Notes under the pieces: model-generated
Database searches by the model: none
Told to the model about the DNA's origin: nothing
What the model saw: the letters and a program-made list of their open reading frames with translations, nothing else
Part shown: in pieces, positions 1-13,700 of the stretch
How positions within the stretch are numbered: position 1 is the first letter of the stretch
Layout of the letters: every line of letters begins with the position of its first letter
Source of the DNA: Rhipicephalus microplus
Lineage: Eukaryota; Arthropoda; Arachnida; Ixodida; Ixodidae
DNA length: 64,000 nucleotides
NCBI RefSeq assembly: GCF_043290135.1
Contig: NC_134702.1
Span: forward strand, 195,332,491-195,396,490
Direction of reading: 5' to 3'
Program-made: the position numbers and the translations under genes

Positions 1-1309
1 GTACGAGTACAAAAGTTCATTACCTGTCTAAAAGGGGTGACTTTCTGCTTGGTCACATATTCGGATGCGTGCATGAAGCTACTCCGACGCTGGTACAACA
101 CCTTGTGTATATATTTGGTTGCTTTATACTACTAGCTACATACCACCAAAAGTTTGGTTCAATTGGTGCACGGTACCAAAGCTATTTTTTTTATTCAGGC
201 ATGTGGGAGGGGTAAAATGTGACCAAACAGCATCTAAATGCCCAAGAGTGTAGCATTGAGTGAAGTATTTACTCGTTCTAATTATATATTATACTTTTTG
301 TTGAGGAGGGTTAGGACACAGAAAATAATAACATGTAGAACTTCCTGAGTGAAAAATGACATCAAAAAGCACTGACTGCTGTTGACGACCGGGCTTGCTT
401 CATTCCACTACATCGAGACTGTTTTTCGGCGGCCCAAAGATGCTCTCAAAGACGCGTTAAACGTTTTAAAGAACATCCAAGTAAAGCATATCAGAAACAC
501 GTCTTGGAATCGAGTTTCAAGTAAATTTTTCTCATACATCAATATTGAAACTAACAAGAAGCGATAGAAAATTCAAAGTTAATCGTCTCACATAGTCCAG
601 CTGACCAAGTTAAAGCCGTGAAATGCAGTTACCCGTGCAGTTTTGCTTCAAAACGGCCAAAAGAGACGGAGAAGATGCGTCAGAACATATTCAGCCCCCA
701 ATCATTGAGTAATCTAACGAAGGGCAAGCGTTCAAACAACGACATTATTAAAAAAAAGAAGGACTGGTGGTGTCAAAGAAGTAACTCTAAGCAGTGTCAA
801 AGGATCGAATAAACTCATTTGACACTGTCTTGTTTTGCCCAACGCTGTGTGTCATTTTGCCCCACTTGTTGGGGCATGAGACAACTTTAACTTTTTTTAT
901 TTCTTTGAACTACGGCACCATGGCCATAATTTGCAGCACATACCTTGCACACAGAGGAAAGTTTCTGCATTGACTTTTAATGGTAAAGAGTGAATAAAAA
1001 ACATTATTCACTATTGTTATATTTTTGTTGAAGTTAACCAACCCTACTCTAAGAATATTCAACCCGCTGTTTTTTTAATAAACTGGTGTCGATTGCAGTG
1101 GCTGTCCTGTAGAATTGTTCGTTGGTTCTTCACACTGTTTTCGTGTGCTCCTTCACACGTTAAAAAGAAGTAGTTAATAAACTGCCTGAAAATGGGCAGG
1201 CGTTTGCAGGCAAATTGGTGGTAGGATTCATGTTTTAGGATTGAGATTGAGATAAAGGAGATTGAGGCTCAATGGTGGAGAAATATGCTTGCGAGAGTGA
1301 GAGATAACT
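1..1309. other. Non-coding, nothing recognised
   Basis: Only short open frames with no domain, splice support or codon bias. AT-rich with simple A and T runs. Confidence 0.7.
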
Positions 1310-1388
1310 AAAAAAAGAAAGAAAGAAAGAAAGAGAAAAAAAGACGAAAAGAAAAGGAAAGAAAGGAAAGAAAGTAAAAAAGAGGAGG
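1310..1388 (+). repeat. Purine-rich (GAAA)-type tract
   Basis: Nearly uninterrupted A/G for about 80 bases with GAAA units. It creates spurious Phe/Leu/Ser-rich frames on the - strand. Located about 140 bases before the nested hairpin. Confidence 0.85.
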
Positions 1389-1526
1389 AACCACTGTGAA
1401 CACTGAGAACGAAACCAAATGTCCGTGTACGTCCACATCCGGTTCTTATCCCGTGCTGGTCAGTTCTCGACGTGTGTCGGGCCACCCAAGATTGTCGCCG
1501 CGGTGGCGGGAGGGGTCCATGACGGC

Positions 1527-1661
1527 GTGCGTAAGGAAAGAGTTTCCCCTTAATGGGTCGGTCGGCTCTTTACCTATCAAAGGTAAAGAGCCGACTGACC
1601 CATCAAGGGGAAAGGTAAAGAGATGAGCAACCCATTAAGGGGAAACACTTTCTTTACGCAC
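1527..1661. repeat. Nested inverted repeat (two hairpins in one)
   Basis: An inner pair of 33-base arms (1543-1575 and 1581-1613) differs at only two positions around a 5-base loop. An outer pair (1527-1557 and 1631-1661) is also complementary apart from small differences, so the left arm is shared by two alternative partners. The unit TTTCCCCTTAATGGG thus appears three times. This looks like a foldback/MITE-like element or cruciform-forming repeat. No transposase is nearby. Confidence 0.8.
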
Positions 1662-2469
1662 CTGCCTTTTCTTTATTCGCCGAAGCATCAATGGCTAATA
1701 TTTATCTTCTTAAACTAGGAATCTTTCATTCTGCTATTCAGAAGTCTCAGAGATTGAAAGTTGAGTTCTGGGGTAAAACTTTTGTCATATTCTATTGTAA
1801 TATTGTGATTTCATCTAATAGTTTCAATTACTGATCTAATGTCCAACTTTATGCTTTCCAGTTTTCTTTGGACAAAAACGTTCTGGGGAGTACGAAATGG
1901 TGGCTAAGGAGCAAAAAAGAAGGGGTTGGTGTCACTAATAAAGGCATCGTTGGCCTCGAAAGGTGATGCAGTTGTTCTTCTTCTTCTCCTTCTGAGATAC
2001 TTTTGTGTCATGGCGCTTTGGCTGACTTTTTAAGCAACAAATCAAGGCTTGATGTCCTCACTTCATAAGTATTTTACCTAATATATACGGTGTTGTTGGA
2101 AAAGGTCAAAATGTTTTAGCGCAAAACCAAAAAAAAATCATTAGAGGCAGGAAGAAGAGAGAAAGTCGGCAGCTAACTTTTTATACTCGAGTTTGGTTCT
2201 GAATCATGAAGCCCTTCACGAAGTGTTAACTTACTCTCGAAACTCTAATTGAGGAACGTAAACCCAAAGCAAAGCAACTACGACACAAATGCAACAGATT
2301 GCATGAGACTATGATGGTTGTTCGACGCAGTACTGGTTTGATGAATGTGGCTCAGTTTGATTTGAATAGTTGCAGTGTGTGGCTCATTTTTTTTCAACAT
2401 GAAAAAAAAAACTGCTTTTTGACTACACGTTACACTCTAGAATAGTCTAGTAAATTTTTTCTAAACCCA

Positions 2470-2885
2470 GAATAAGGTTCAGAGCAGGTTCTTGGTGGCG
2501 AGGCAAAGCCGGGCTTGTTGCTTCGCGAGGATAATCTTCGCAGTCTTCGTGACTTTTCTCCGTGGAAAGACGCCTTCAGCGCTGGATGTTTTACAAATAA
2601 AACTTCATGTATAAAACTATTTACAATGCAGAGATGTCAGCAGAAGTATGACCCGCAGTGGGGCCTGCCGGTGTCTTGCCGGCAAGCTCTTTTAGCCGCA
2701 AAAAGACCCCCCAATTTTTTCTCGGGCGCTCCTTTTATCCCTCTGGCCTCGTTGTCGTCGCCCTCGTCAACACCGCAGAAGCCGTTTTATGGGAGGAGCT
2801 GACTAGGCCAATGAAACTGCCGGGCGCGGTTTCTCGGGAACACTCTGGGCAAGCGAGGTTGGGGTGGCCAGGCTAGGCCGGTTCA
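2470..2885 (-). mobile_element. LTR-like block (possible solo LTR of a Gypsy-type element)
   Basis: Read on the - strand, this GC-rich block has a TATA-like GGATAAAAGG near 2740-2730, then CATCTCTGCATTGTAAATAG near 2640-2615 and a TTTTATTTGTAAAACA segment. This order resembles the promoter and R/U5 part of arthropod Gypsy LTRs. No flanking duplication was identified. The two overlapping + strand open frames inside it are probably meaningless. Confidence 0.35.
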
Positions 2886-2984
2886 CTTTCCTGGAAAGAC
2901 ATGTTAGCGAGAAGGGAGAGGCTGGAGATGCCACGTCGAGCGCAACCTTACAGGTCTCATTTTGATTCATATTGTTTCAGCCGT

Positions 2985-3345
2985 TATCAATCAATCAATC
3001 ATGATTTATTTCAGCTTCAAAGACATTCAGTGGAGCTTGGTGGGTACGGACAAAAAGCCATAGATGAGGCTTGACAGGGTCCGTACCCCCGGGCTTGGCA
3101 AACGTGGCGTACAGAGTGGCGTACAATCGTAGCGTACAAAGGCAAAAACGGGCACATAACAGTTATCTTCATTGCAACAACATAAGCGAGCTAGTGGAAC
3201 TGAAAAATGTACACAATAAAGAGAAAAGAAAAAAAAAAAAGGCACTGGTACAGTATACTGAGATGCACTCGTTCAAAATGAAGGGGGAGAGAGAGATTCA
3301 CAGGTACATTTATCATCATACACATGCGAATTGAGTACGCGGAAG
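2985..3345 (-). mobile_element. 3' end of a retroelement with a TGAT-type tail
   Basis: The + strand shows AATCAATCAATCATGATTTATT at its left end, that is, on the - strand a sequence ending in AAATAAATCATGATTG repeats. This is the tail structure of many arthropod LINEs/SINEs. The body (3020-3340) has no recognisable coding. Confidence 0.4.
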
Positions 3346-6300
3346 TGTTACTTATGTTTTTCGGATATGTTAAGTAGTAGCGGTAGCTGATATTTCAACA
3401 TCTGTGTTGCGTAATTGGTTCGTGGTCTTGGTAATCTCCAGACTTCACGAGTTACTTAAGTTACTTAAGCGCGATTTGCGCTCCAGTGACACTTATCCCA
3501 GTATCGATTCTGGCACTTGGTTCTTTAGAACCACCACATATTTATTTGCCAGCTATCAATTGTCAAATATGACGCGAGAAAGAGTCACCATAAGCGTTGC
3601 CGGAAGCCACGTAAACTGCCATAGAGGCTACGATACGCGGAAAGTCGCTCCGCTCTCGGTACTGCCTGAAAATTTGTAACGAACGCTGGATCCTTTGCAC
3701 TGAAAGGCCGTATGTAAGGATGAGTGTGCGTAATTGCTCACTCGTAGTGAGCTGTTTTGTGATTACGAGAGAGTGCCAATAAGAATTCTTTGATATTGGC
3801 AGTACACATAAATGTCATGCTTCACTTTCGAGTATTTTTTTAACGGCCATAATTACAACCCAGCCAAGTGACCAGCTGACTGCATGTTTGTTGAACACCA
3901 GAAAATTGGCGTGTGTTAGGACACTCGTTTTTTTTATGGCAATATATAGTAAATCTTGCACTAGCCGCTAAGCATATGATTCACAAAAACAGAGCATAAA
4001 GCAGTTCAGCGAAAATACATAAAAGTATTTATATTTACATGCTTCATTTACATGTCTCATGTTTCAAGATTGCATTTACATGTTTCATCATTGAAGTCAC
4101 GTAGATGATCCTTGGAAATATACTTCCCCGCAGGCGCTGTATCGACTGAGCGAGAGCGTCGTCGTGAGGCCATAAAACACCTTTTATGAAGAACCCACTG
4201 CTAGCATTCTTTATTGCAGCAGCGCAGTTCGACGTAGGGAACGCGCTTTGGCAACCGGTTACAATGCTTCTGGGATCAAGGGATCATCGGGCAAGCATTC
4301 TAAGCGATCACTACGCGAAAACTCAAGCCTTGGAGCCCTCCGGGCGAGAAAAGCTAGAAGGAAACTGGGGAACGGGAAAGCCTATACTTCGGTCTTGCTA
4401 CATAGGGGAGTCCTCTGAGTAGTTTGTGCTGCATACAGCTCTGTTTTATGGTCAGTTTGAGTGTCGTTGATTGTGAGTGAAACAGCCCTAATGTTTGCAC
4501 ATGACATGCCTGTTCAATGGCCATAATCATTGGAGCAATATTTATAGCGTGCCTGCGAGAGTGGGCGAGGGTAGAGAAATAAAAGATTACGACCCGCATA
4601 GTGAGCATTCCGCAACTGACTTATCTTGAGAAATTTCGTGATGGCGCCGGAATACTTGCTTCAGCACGCTTACAAAATGCGCAGCGTTCCGCACTAGTAA
4701 CTTTCGAATAAAGAAAACGACAAAATACTATTTATTTATTTATTTATGAATTTCTATTTTGAACAAATGGGTTGTGTAAACCTGACGGTTTATTGTTTTA
4801 GTTATGGGTGTTAAGTATGTCGGAGCACTTGTACGAAGGTATATTTAGGAGTAGTTATTCAATGAAAAACTTCACTCTTAAATCATTCCGCTGCATAGGT
4901 TTTGTGACCCTTATTCCACGCAATACCTCTGTGCCACATAGAGCAGAAAGAAAAGGAATGCAGCAAAGGTAGGTAAGTTTACTCAATTACGGCCAGTTCT
5001 TATGAAGCAGAAACATCAAGTGAATTACAGAATATCCAGAGTCATCATTCAGACGGACCTACGTCTTGCTATTCATTTTGAGAATGCCCAACAAAATCGA
5101 TTCTTCCAAGAATTCGGTCTTGCTTTTGAGAAGGTTTATCACGTCACAATCTCTTCATATAATAAAGTAAGTGTAATCTAAACCACGTATGTCTAAACCA
5201 AGCGAATAGTTCAGAATAAAATTTGATAAACTTTGGGGATTTATAAGCAACAACCGAGGATGCCGCCATGCACAAACGTACAACGCGATATAGCATATTG
5301 AAGTGTTGATAACGGTAGGTGAATTCATACCAGTTGCATACATAGCAACAATATATACCCGCCACACACGAAGTTTAGCTCGCAAGGCATTTTGCGTGAC
5401 AATACATGCATGGTGAAACGAAGCTAAAGGTTCATTCTAATTTCTACCGGTACACCAACTATGTTTCTAGCTGTGCTAACCTAACACACACCACTTCCTA
5501 CGAGGCCGCAAAGGAGATCCAAAAAGGGGGTTTGTTCAACTATGGGGAAATCGGGATAAGTGAAGCATGACTTGTGCGTGCTTGACTAGATTTTGTTTTC
5601 TTTTTTGTTTCCTTTCCATTGAACACTGCTCACTCCTAACTTTTTTTTCTATCTCGCACTTGTTTAGGAGCTCATCACTTTGGAAGCTAGAGGCAACACG
5701 GACTGTAATGCATAATACAAGTCAGTAATTACACGTGGGAACGTTAAATTTCTGGTGATCGTGATAAGATAATAAACTTAAATATCACGCACGAATGGTC
5801 GTCAACAATCTCACTAATGAGTTAATAGAATACCGTGCATGTAAGTACACATACTACCGGCGCACACTCTGTGGTCTCTGGGTGTACACGCGCTGTATTG
5901 CATACTGCCAGTGCTGAGTGTACTCGCGAATTTGGCCAACGCCAGTGGCACTGAAGTCTCAAACACAAAGATGCTTCTTCCACTAAGACTGCGAAAGAAT
6001 GCAACCAAACACACCTCTTATTACGCGTTTCTTCTATATGCCTATAGTGGTGCGAACGCTACTTGGTACGAAACTTACCGAGCGCTGTTATATAAATGGC
6101 GTCGGTATTATATTTTTGGCCATCAGTGGTGCCAACAGGTGTCGCGCAAAAAAATTACATCATACGATGATGTCACCATAATGCGTCATATCAATTTGTC
6201 AGGTCGCTCAAATTTCCCACGCCATCATCATGTCTCTCTGATGAAGTGTCATTGCGTAGCATTTGTTCATCGAGGTCACCACATGACTTCTTGCTTATAT

Positions 6301-6654
6301 AGTCAAACGTAAGCTGAACAACGGAGGCGTTTAATGATTGTGCCCCTGGAAGAGTATCGAATATATATATATATATATATCCAGGTCTTATTTTCCCTCA
6401 GGATTTATCTTGGAATCACCACATTCATCGCATGCGTAGCCGTGAGCTACGAGTTAAATATGTGTGCCTTTTCTCAATGTACACTGGCCTCTAAATATAG
6501 GTTTTTTGTTGATTCTATAGCATTATAGAATCATTTTAATGGGTATGCTCGATCTGCATCAGCTGATGAATTCTCAGTGTATATTAGTAATCAATGATGT
6601 TAACAGGCATGCCTTGCCTTTGTTGCGTCTTGTAATTGATGGCCATGAAGGAGT
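3346..6654. other. Non-coding, nothing recognised
   Basis: Short frames up to about 130 codons (the longest 5911-6312) show no domain and low-complexity or frame-overlapping neighbours. A TTTA run at 4732-4748 may mark another retroelement end. Confidence 0.6.
6359..6381. repeat. Short (AT)n microsatellite
   Basis: About eleven AT dinucleotides in intergenic DNA. Confidence 0.85.
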
Positions 6655-6848
6655 CCGTATCTGGTAGGCTTTGGTCGTCATCCAAGCACGACCAATTGCT
6701 TTCTGGCGTTCAGGGAATGTGTCATGCTCTATTATGTACTGTATTTTTTCAATCCTCTGTCGCTATTTTAACTACTGTATTAGCCCATTCCTGTGATAGC
6801 CCTTAGGGGTTGCCGCATGTTAAAAGAAATGAATGAATAAATAAATAT
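6655..6848 (+). mobile_element. LINE 3' end with AATAAATA tail
   Basis: The segment ends in CCCTTAGGGGTTGCCGCATG followed by AATGAATGAATAAATAAATA, a common 3' terminus of CR1/L2-like LINEs. Upstream bases translate in broken frames to a short hydrophobic stretch of the kind found just before the stop in these elements. 5' truncated. Confidence 0.45.
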
Positions 6849-7121
6849 TAGAAAAAAGTAAGTAAAAAGCAACTGAAGTGTAAAAACCTTGCAATGTCTC
6901 CGATTCTGGAGGCAGTGCAAAAGTATTTTTCAATCCGCAGCCTTCAGGAAGCGAGCGGGAGAAGATAAATACATCCACTGAAAAACAAATGAACGAGATG
7001 GTTTTCACGTTGTGGTCGTCAAACAAAGAGTATGAGTGACCCTGTAAGTATAAAACAGCACAACTGTTCAGCGCACCCTTCTCTGTATCTCGTGCCACTA
7101 CGCTGTCATCATCATAAATGA

Positions 7122-7580
7122 GTGTGTGTTATAACTGTTCGGTATATTCCAGTACTGACGCCTGGTCCACTGAAAATGAAGGAGGCAACAGTGAGCTCGA
7201 AAAATGGCTTCGACGGCACTCGCGCCTATCCATACGCAACCATCGATGGATCACCCGAGTATAAATTGCGCTTCCGAGAAAGCAGCCGTCCTTCAAGAAG
7301 CGAAGCGTGCCTCCAGCGCTAAGTGGATGGCCAGCGCCGAGGCGATCCGGATTATAGACCCAGGCAACCACAATACAAAAAACAGCGCTCACCGCAAGAT
7401 CCCGAATACAAAGAGTGTAAACGTGCGGCAAATGCTACTCATGTACTCTACCCTGCAGCAGGATCCAGCCTACCGAGAAGAGGAGCGTGCCCGTGCATAT
7501 ACAAGTGGCCACCATCATCAGAAAATCGCAGTCCTTATCAAAGACGAGAACCGCGTGTGGAGAAGCGATGAATTTAAGCC
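7122..7580 (+). pseudogene. Frameshifted remnant of a repeat protein with DPxYRxR units
   Basis: Four related units occur in different frames: SPEYKLRFRE at 7251, DPDYRPRQPQYKKQR at 7344, DPEYKECKR at 7398 and DPAYREEERAR at 7462. The spacing (31, 18 and about 21 codons) and the DP-x-Y-basic pattern resemble STPR-type (score-and-three amino-acid) DNA-binding repeats, found in arthropod proteins and often carried by transposons. Shifting between units shows the gene is broken. Function cannot be assigned, and the parent may be a mobile element. Confidence 0.4.
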
Positions 7581-7725
7581 AAACAAGCTGACCAAACTTA
7601 GTTGTCGCAACGTGGTCACAGGCGAGTTCAAACCAAGTTCTACCACACTACAGCTAAGCACAAGGAATGTTCTACCTAGCTACAGCTTACTTCTGCCTAG
7701 GTATATCGATGAAAAAGCAGATTAG

Positions 7726-10700
7726 CGATCAGATTCGCTCTCTATTGAGCTTTCCATTGCTTTGTGAATGTTTTAAACCAATCTTGTGTAATTGGACAGA
7801 GTGTGAAGTTCGTGAATTACATAGAAGTATCAACACTGCGTCCAACAACATTATCGCAAGGGTTGTTTTCTGCCAAACTACGTTGCAACTGTTTTGTCAT
7901 TTCTTTTGAACTGCGTGTAATAATAAAACAAACACAATTATACTCTTGGTCGTTGCACTGAATCAGACGCAGACAAATGATATGATTGCGCGCTCACGGT
8001 TTCCAACTCATATTTTTGTACATCGCTCGTCTCAGATAGTGCTAAATTGCACAGACACACAGATTTTACTCGTGCCGAATTGCCATGGGAGTGGAGTTGC
8101 ATGATTATATTTCTGTACGTAGAGCACAATACTTAAAAAAAAGCTATAATCTTATTTTATTTCCTGAAACGCCCAGAGGTTGGGTTCGGAAAAAGTGAGT
8201 TCTGACCACCTGTTCGGCCCTCGGGAACTACCAGAAAGAGAGCGCATTTCTGACTAAACGAGGACCAAATTTCACTGTGGGCAAGTTTCTAAATTAACGC
8301 GTCCTCACGGCATGGTAACTTTCAGTAATAAAAAATAATGCGCGCACATTAGTGAAATTCAAATGCAACAATATATGAATAATATCACGCTGGAATCACT
8401 TCAAAGCCGAAATATGTGCGGGTACTATATTTGCAAACGTTATAAATACTCGGAGCATGTATAACTAAAAAAATGAACATAGTTTCTTCTGATTTGTCGC
8501 CTCTTAAAAACTCAGTTTTGTAAAACTTGAATAGATCGCTTCTGCGTGAAAACTCGTAGCTGTCGTACCTGCTTCTCTATAGAGACTTACCAGATTAGGG
8601 CAGAAAGACAAACGCTAAAAATAAAGTGACTAAAGTGTGTATTTAGCGGAGAGCACGCTTTGTGAGTGACTCAAAGTATCTTCATGCAGAGTCATCGATT
8701 GCTTCGTGATTACTTCTGACAGACAGTGCCGATGCTGGAAGGAAGCGGGGGAAAAGGGGATGGGGGTATGCTACCTCCCCCAATGCTTTCGTGCGGGAAA
8801 AAAATAGAACGCGCTCGATTAAATCTCGCCTCACGCACGTGCCTGGAGTGCAGCTTGGGGAGACTTTTCTCGAAACGAGCTTCCTTCTGGGGATGGCCAA
8901 ATCACGTTCGCAGACGCTCACCGGGCTCGATTAACCCCGCCGATGCTTTTACATCCAGTTCACACTTGAGCTTCCCTGTTCAGCGCGAAGACACGCTTGG
9001 GATCTGTAGACCACCACTTGGCAATATGGGAGAAGTGAGCTAGGCGAGCGTGATGCTCAGTCAATGTGGTCCCGGGTTAGAATACAGAGCAAACCCAGGC
9101 GCTAGACGGTTGTGTCTTGTTAAAATACGGGCTATCATCCGACGATACCAGGCTGGCATCGAAGATAAAGGAGAAACCTACCGAACTTTTTATACTTGAT
9201 TATACTGGGCCAACGACGGAATCAGGTGAACTTTTGCAGTATAGTAGAGAGTCCACCACCAACCTGTCAGATTTGATATTTGCTGATTCCCCGAAATTTA
9301 AAACCATTACAATCCCATCAACTCGAGCAGCGTCAGCTGCAACATTCTTGCTTTATTTCCAGAGGAGATATATTGCAGCAAAGCACAGAGTTGGGTTAGC
9401 TTATTGACGCTCATTTCGGTATGGTTTAACTGTGATAAGTAAAGGACTACGAAATAAAGGACGGATTGAACGCATGCTGTCTTCTCTTATGTTGTCCTGC
9501 TCTTATTCTAAAAAAAATAATCACTAAGGTCGGTAAGACATATATAAGGGCTCCTCGCTGTATTTGGCAAAATTATAAGGTCGAATTCTCAGATGCCTCA
9601 TATATCGCTAAAAAGGAACAGCAGCTGTTGAGCACATACTATCCAGCAATTCAAGGTAATCAAGAATACGTCAAAATGGATTCAATATGACGCCACAATC
9701 TGTGAAATCACGCCATAATACCACATTGTCACTTGTATATGCGGTTGGCTGATCCCGAAAGCATGCCTCAAGAGCACGTTAGCTGCTGGAAGCTCTCGAG
9801 GTGGGTTAAGGCGACCATGAAAAGCTAGTGATTAAGCCAACTTGAAGATTTAGTTTTGCACAACAAAAAGGGTTTGACGGTAACGCGAAGACATTCTAGT
9901 GACAAAACAAACTTCCAATTGCGCTAGCAGGAAGGTTAGTAGGGGACTGGCCAACAAGCAATTGTTACAATAGTGTCAAAAATAACAAAGTATTGCTTAA
10001 AAACTGCTTCAAGGCTGTGGTATTAGAGTTGTGGTGACGTTGCTAGTCAGTTCAGCGTTTTCAAAAGGCTTGCTTGCGTTCAGAACTCAAAGACCACAGT
10101 TGTATGCGCTATGTCATGCTACAAGGGATACCAAACGTTACGTCATCATTCCGCGCTGTGCAGATGCATGCTTCAGACACACATTGTGTCATGCACTTCA
10201 CAAACTACGCGTCTTTGTGGATGCCCGTCTGGAAGATGCACTATTGCTCACCTATACTTGGACAACTCTTACAGACGATTACATGAATAACTTTCTTTGT
10301 CGCGTCACTTTTTACGCTATTGCTTAGGCGTGAGAACACAAAGTTGCGATTTGAAGTGCACTGCCCTTCAAAAGAAAATCATCGCACAAAGTTCATATTT
10401 TCGCCTCGCTTAACAAAAGAACAATTATTTAATAATTGTATTGTTCGTGGTTAGTTCATCAGTAATGGCTTGCAAATACTCTCCTTTTGCTGTACTTTTT
10501 TTGTAATTACCTCAATATTGTCGCCATAGCAGGTCTCCCTGTCAGTTTCTCTGAAGTTTTGGGGCCCTATCCAATACTATTTTGACCATGTAACTAAGCC
10601 TAAATATGTAGTAAACATGACTTTATATGTTTCCCGTTGGTATTTACATGTTTTCCTGAATATTTCTGGCATATTTAGCTCATGACACTTCTTTTATCAA

Positions 10701-13700
10701 GCTCTCGGTAAGCTGTTGCGAGGTTGTACCATTTCACCATAGAAGCGTCCAGCAATTTATTTCAGAACTTGTAACTTGAAGGCAGAAACTGACATGCCAA
10801 TAAGTTTACCCATGATCTTTATTTAGGCTGTTCACTGCCATTAGAAAATATTTTTGAGCCTTACAAAAAGGCGTACAGAAATTTTTATAGACTAATATAC
10901 CTAATTAGTTTTCAAATCTTCCTTCATAAATAGCCTTGGGTGAAATGGAGACGCAAATAGAATAAAGAGCTCTACAACTTTCATACACGGAAGTATTCTA
11001 GCATGGATTGGATGACCAATATCAACCTCTCCGCCGCGTGCCTGCAGAATCATACTCTGGAGGCACACACCTTAGTGATAGCTAAGTGGCCACCTTTTGT
11101 GTCTGTTTTGTTTTCTTTTTATCTTTTCGTCGCTGAAAAGAAAATGTGCAGCTGAGTTCTGATTTCACTTTTTTCAGATACCTCAGTATTTCTACGTACC
11201 ACTAATGAAACTTCAAAGACACTGTTGAAAGCACAGATCTCAGTATATTACCAAAGTGTGAGTGGTTCAAGCACATGTTTCGGTGCCAGGCAACACCTTT
11301 CGGGACAGAGAAAGAATAAGGAAACCTCACAAAACTTTCAAAGATTAGACAAACTGCATGAAGAAACAACTGGTGCACCTCAGTTTTTTTTCATGTGCTT
11401 AGCACAGCGTTATATACCCCATGCTAGTGGCGAAGGGTGTGCATCACTATTAGCATAAGGAATGGCGACACTAAGCTGATATTGCTGATTTTGCAAGCAG
11501 CATACCGATTACCTGCATCATTCTAGCCTGGCAAGGCAGACATAAATATCAACCTAGCTCGCTGACGTGTAATTTAGTGCACTGTACAGCAGCAGTTCGC
11601 AAAGTGCTATGGACACTTTATGGCTCAGCCCCTTGCCATCGTAAGTGTTTTTGTTTGCTTCAAGTCTTATGTTGGACTGCAACACACAAAAATGATATTT
11701 AGATTTTCTTTTCACAAAAACTAGATACACTGTCGCTATCTATACTGCTATTAATTAGTTTCGAGGCCATTAACTCCTCGCTCGCTGGTCGTATTTCTCA
11801 GGTGTCGCTGCTGACTCCATTGCCAGCGAGAGCAGCGTAACCCCCGGGGCACTGCTTTATGTCAGCCGGGTGAGTGGATTGCAAGTTCCCTCCACCGGCG
11901 CTAACGTCTGTTCAGCCGTTTCTCCTTTCTTTCGAACAGAGGGGTGCATACGCGATCAACTTGATGAGAGCCACTCACTTTTTCTGCGAATATATATTTT
12001 TTTCAGAAGTTAATATATAAGGGAGCTCTGTGCACTCTCAGGCGCGTTCATTCCACTGCGACAGCTGTTCAGAACACTTGTTCCAGGTTCCTTTGCGCCG
12101 GTCGCTGACATCATCATCATTGTGGATCCTGTTCGTGACGCGGCGACTTTCGGGTCATTATGAAGTAGTCCTGGGTGTTGTCGGTGTCGGGGTTGATGTC
12201 GTCATCGCTGTGTTCGGGTCGTGAGCGCTACTATCACCGTCATCGGCATAACCGTGACGTTAGTAGCAGACGGCGTCAGCGGTTTCAGTGGAGCAGTCTT
12301 TTAGGTGCTCGTGAGAATGGTACAACAGCGATGCCCAGGAGCACGAAAATCTGGAGAAGCTCAGACTGTCACCTAAAAAATATAAAGACACAGTAATAAA
12401 CATATGAATAAAAAGAACATATGCGCAGAGCCTCCCTATTTTTTTACTCAATTTGACAAAATAGTGCAAGGCTGGCATAAAGTGTGCGGATAACAATTTT
12501 CTTTCATGTAGCAGTAATTACTAAGTGAACGAAATGATAATAGAACAAGAAATTATAATTGTAAAATACTGAGTGGGCAGAAGAAATATTGGAGCAAGGA
12601 ATTGTAGTTGTAATCACCAAATTTTCTATCTACAATGCACGCAATTATTCCTAAAATGCGTAGGCGTTCTAGTTACTTTGAAAATTTTTGGTAGTAAACC
12701 ATACGTCTTTCTTCAATTATATAGTATGCTCAAACTGACCTTTTGTTTTAAGTTCGATGCAACTTATCTAGCATGTGGTACAATTTAAGTAGAGATTTTC
12801 TTGTGCTGCAACTTTGAACTTCCTTACAATAAAATTATTCGTACATATACTTTCGAGGTCAAAGTAACATATAATTTGTGTGTTTTGTAACCATTCTTTA
12901 CGGCAGCTATTCAATTGTTCCGGACAAATTAGTGATCTCATAAAGAGTATCTACTTCAAAGAAATTGTCAACATGACATTACAGTAAGAGTTTTCATTGC
13001 CTCACTGCATGACAAAGATCTGACATTTAATAACAAGAATAAAATCGAGCAAATACTATACCTGATCACTTGGGCACCTTACCATTATTTATTAACATAG
13101 TTGCTTGGAACGCTGTCATACTGTAAGAGTATTATAACGAATTTATCAAATGCAGTACGTTACTTCATTGACCACAATGTAAAATATTGGAAAGAGCAAT
13201 GATTACGAAGTGTTTGACCACCTAAACCTTGTGACGTTTGCACTACAAGCTCACTGCTTTCGCCATGAGGATGTCGAAATTTTACGAAAAGTGACAGGTG
13301 AATCCAAGTACAAAGTTTCCTAAAACGACCTAGGTAACTTGACGCTGCGATCATTCAGCCAACGTGAGAATGGTGGGTAGTACGCAAGTTTGCCTACCTT
13401 TCGTGCTTACGTGTTTCAAACGCATAAGTTGCTTTGTTTATTGTTCAGGCTGTGCTTTCGTTTCGATTGAAAGAATGGATCATTGCGGATTTCGTGATCC
13501 AATGAAAATTTGTGAACCTCGAAGGTTAAAGAGAGGAGAGGCATTTGCTTAACATTGCCTGATTTTCATCTTGCGACAACGGGCGACAAGCCACGTGAAG
13601 GCGAATGGAGCCGTATGAACGAATATTCGACAAATATGTGAACTACCCGTCATTCTCATACTGGCTGAAGTGCCATGCGTTGAAGTTCACCAAGTGTTTG

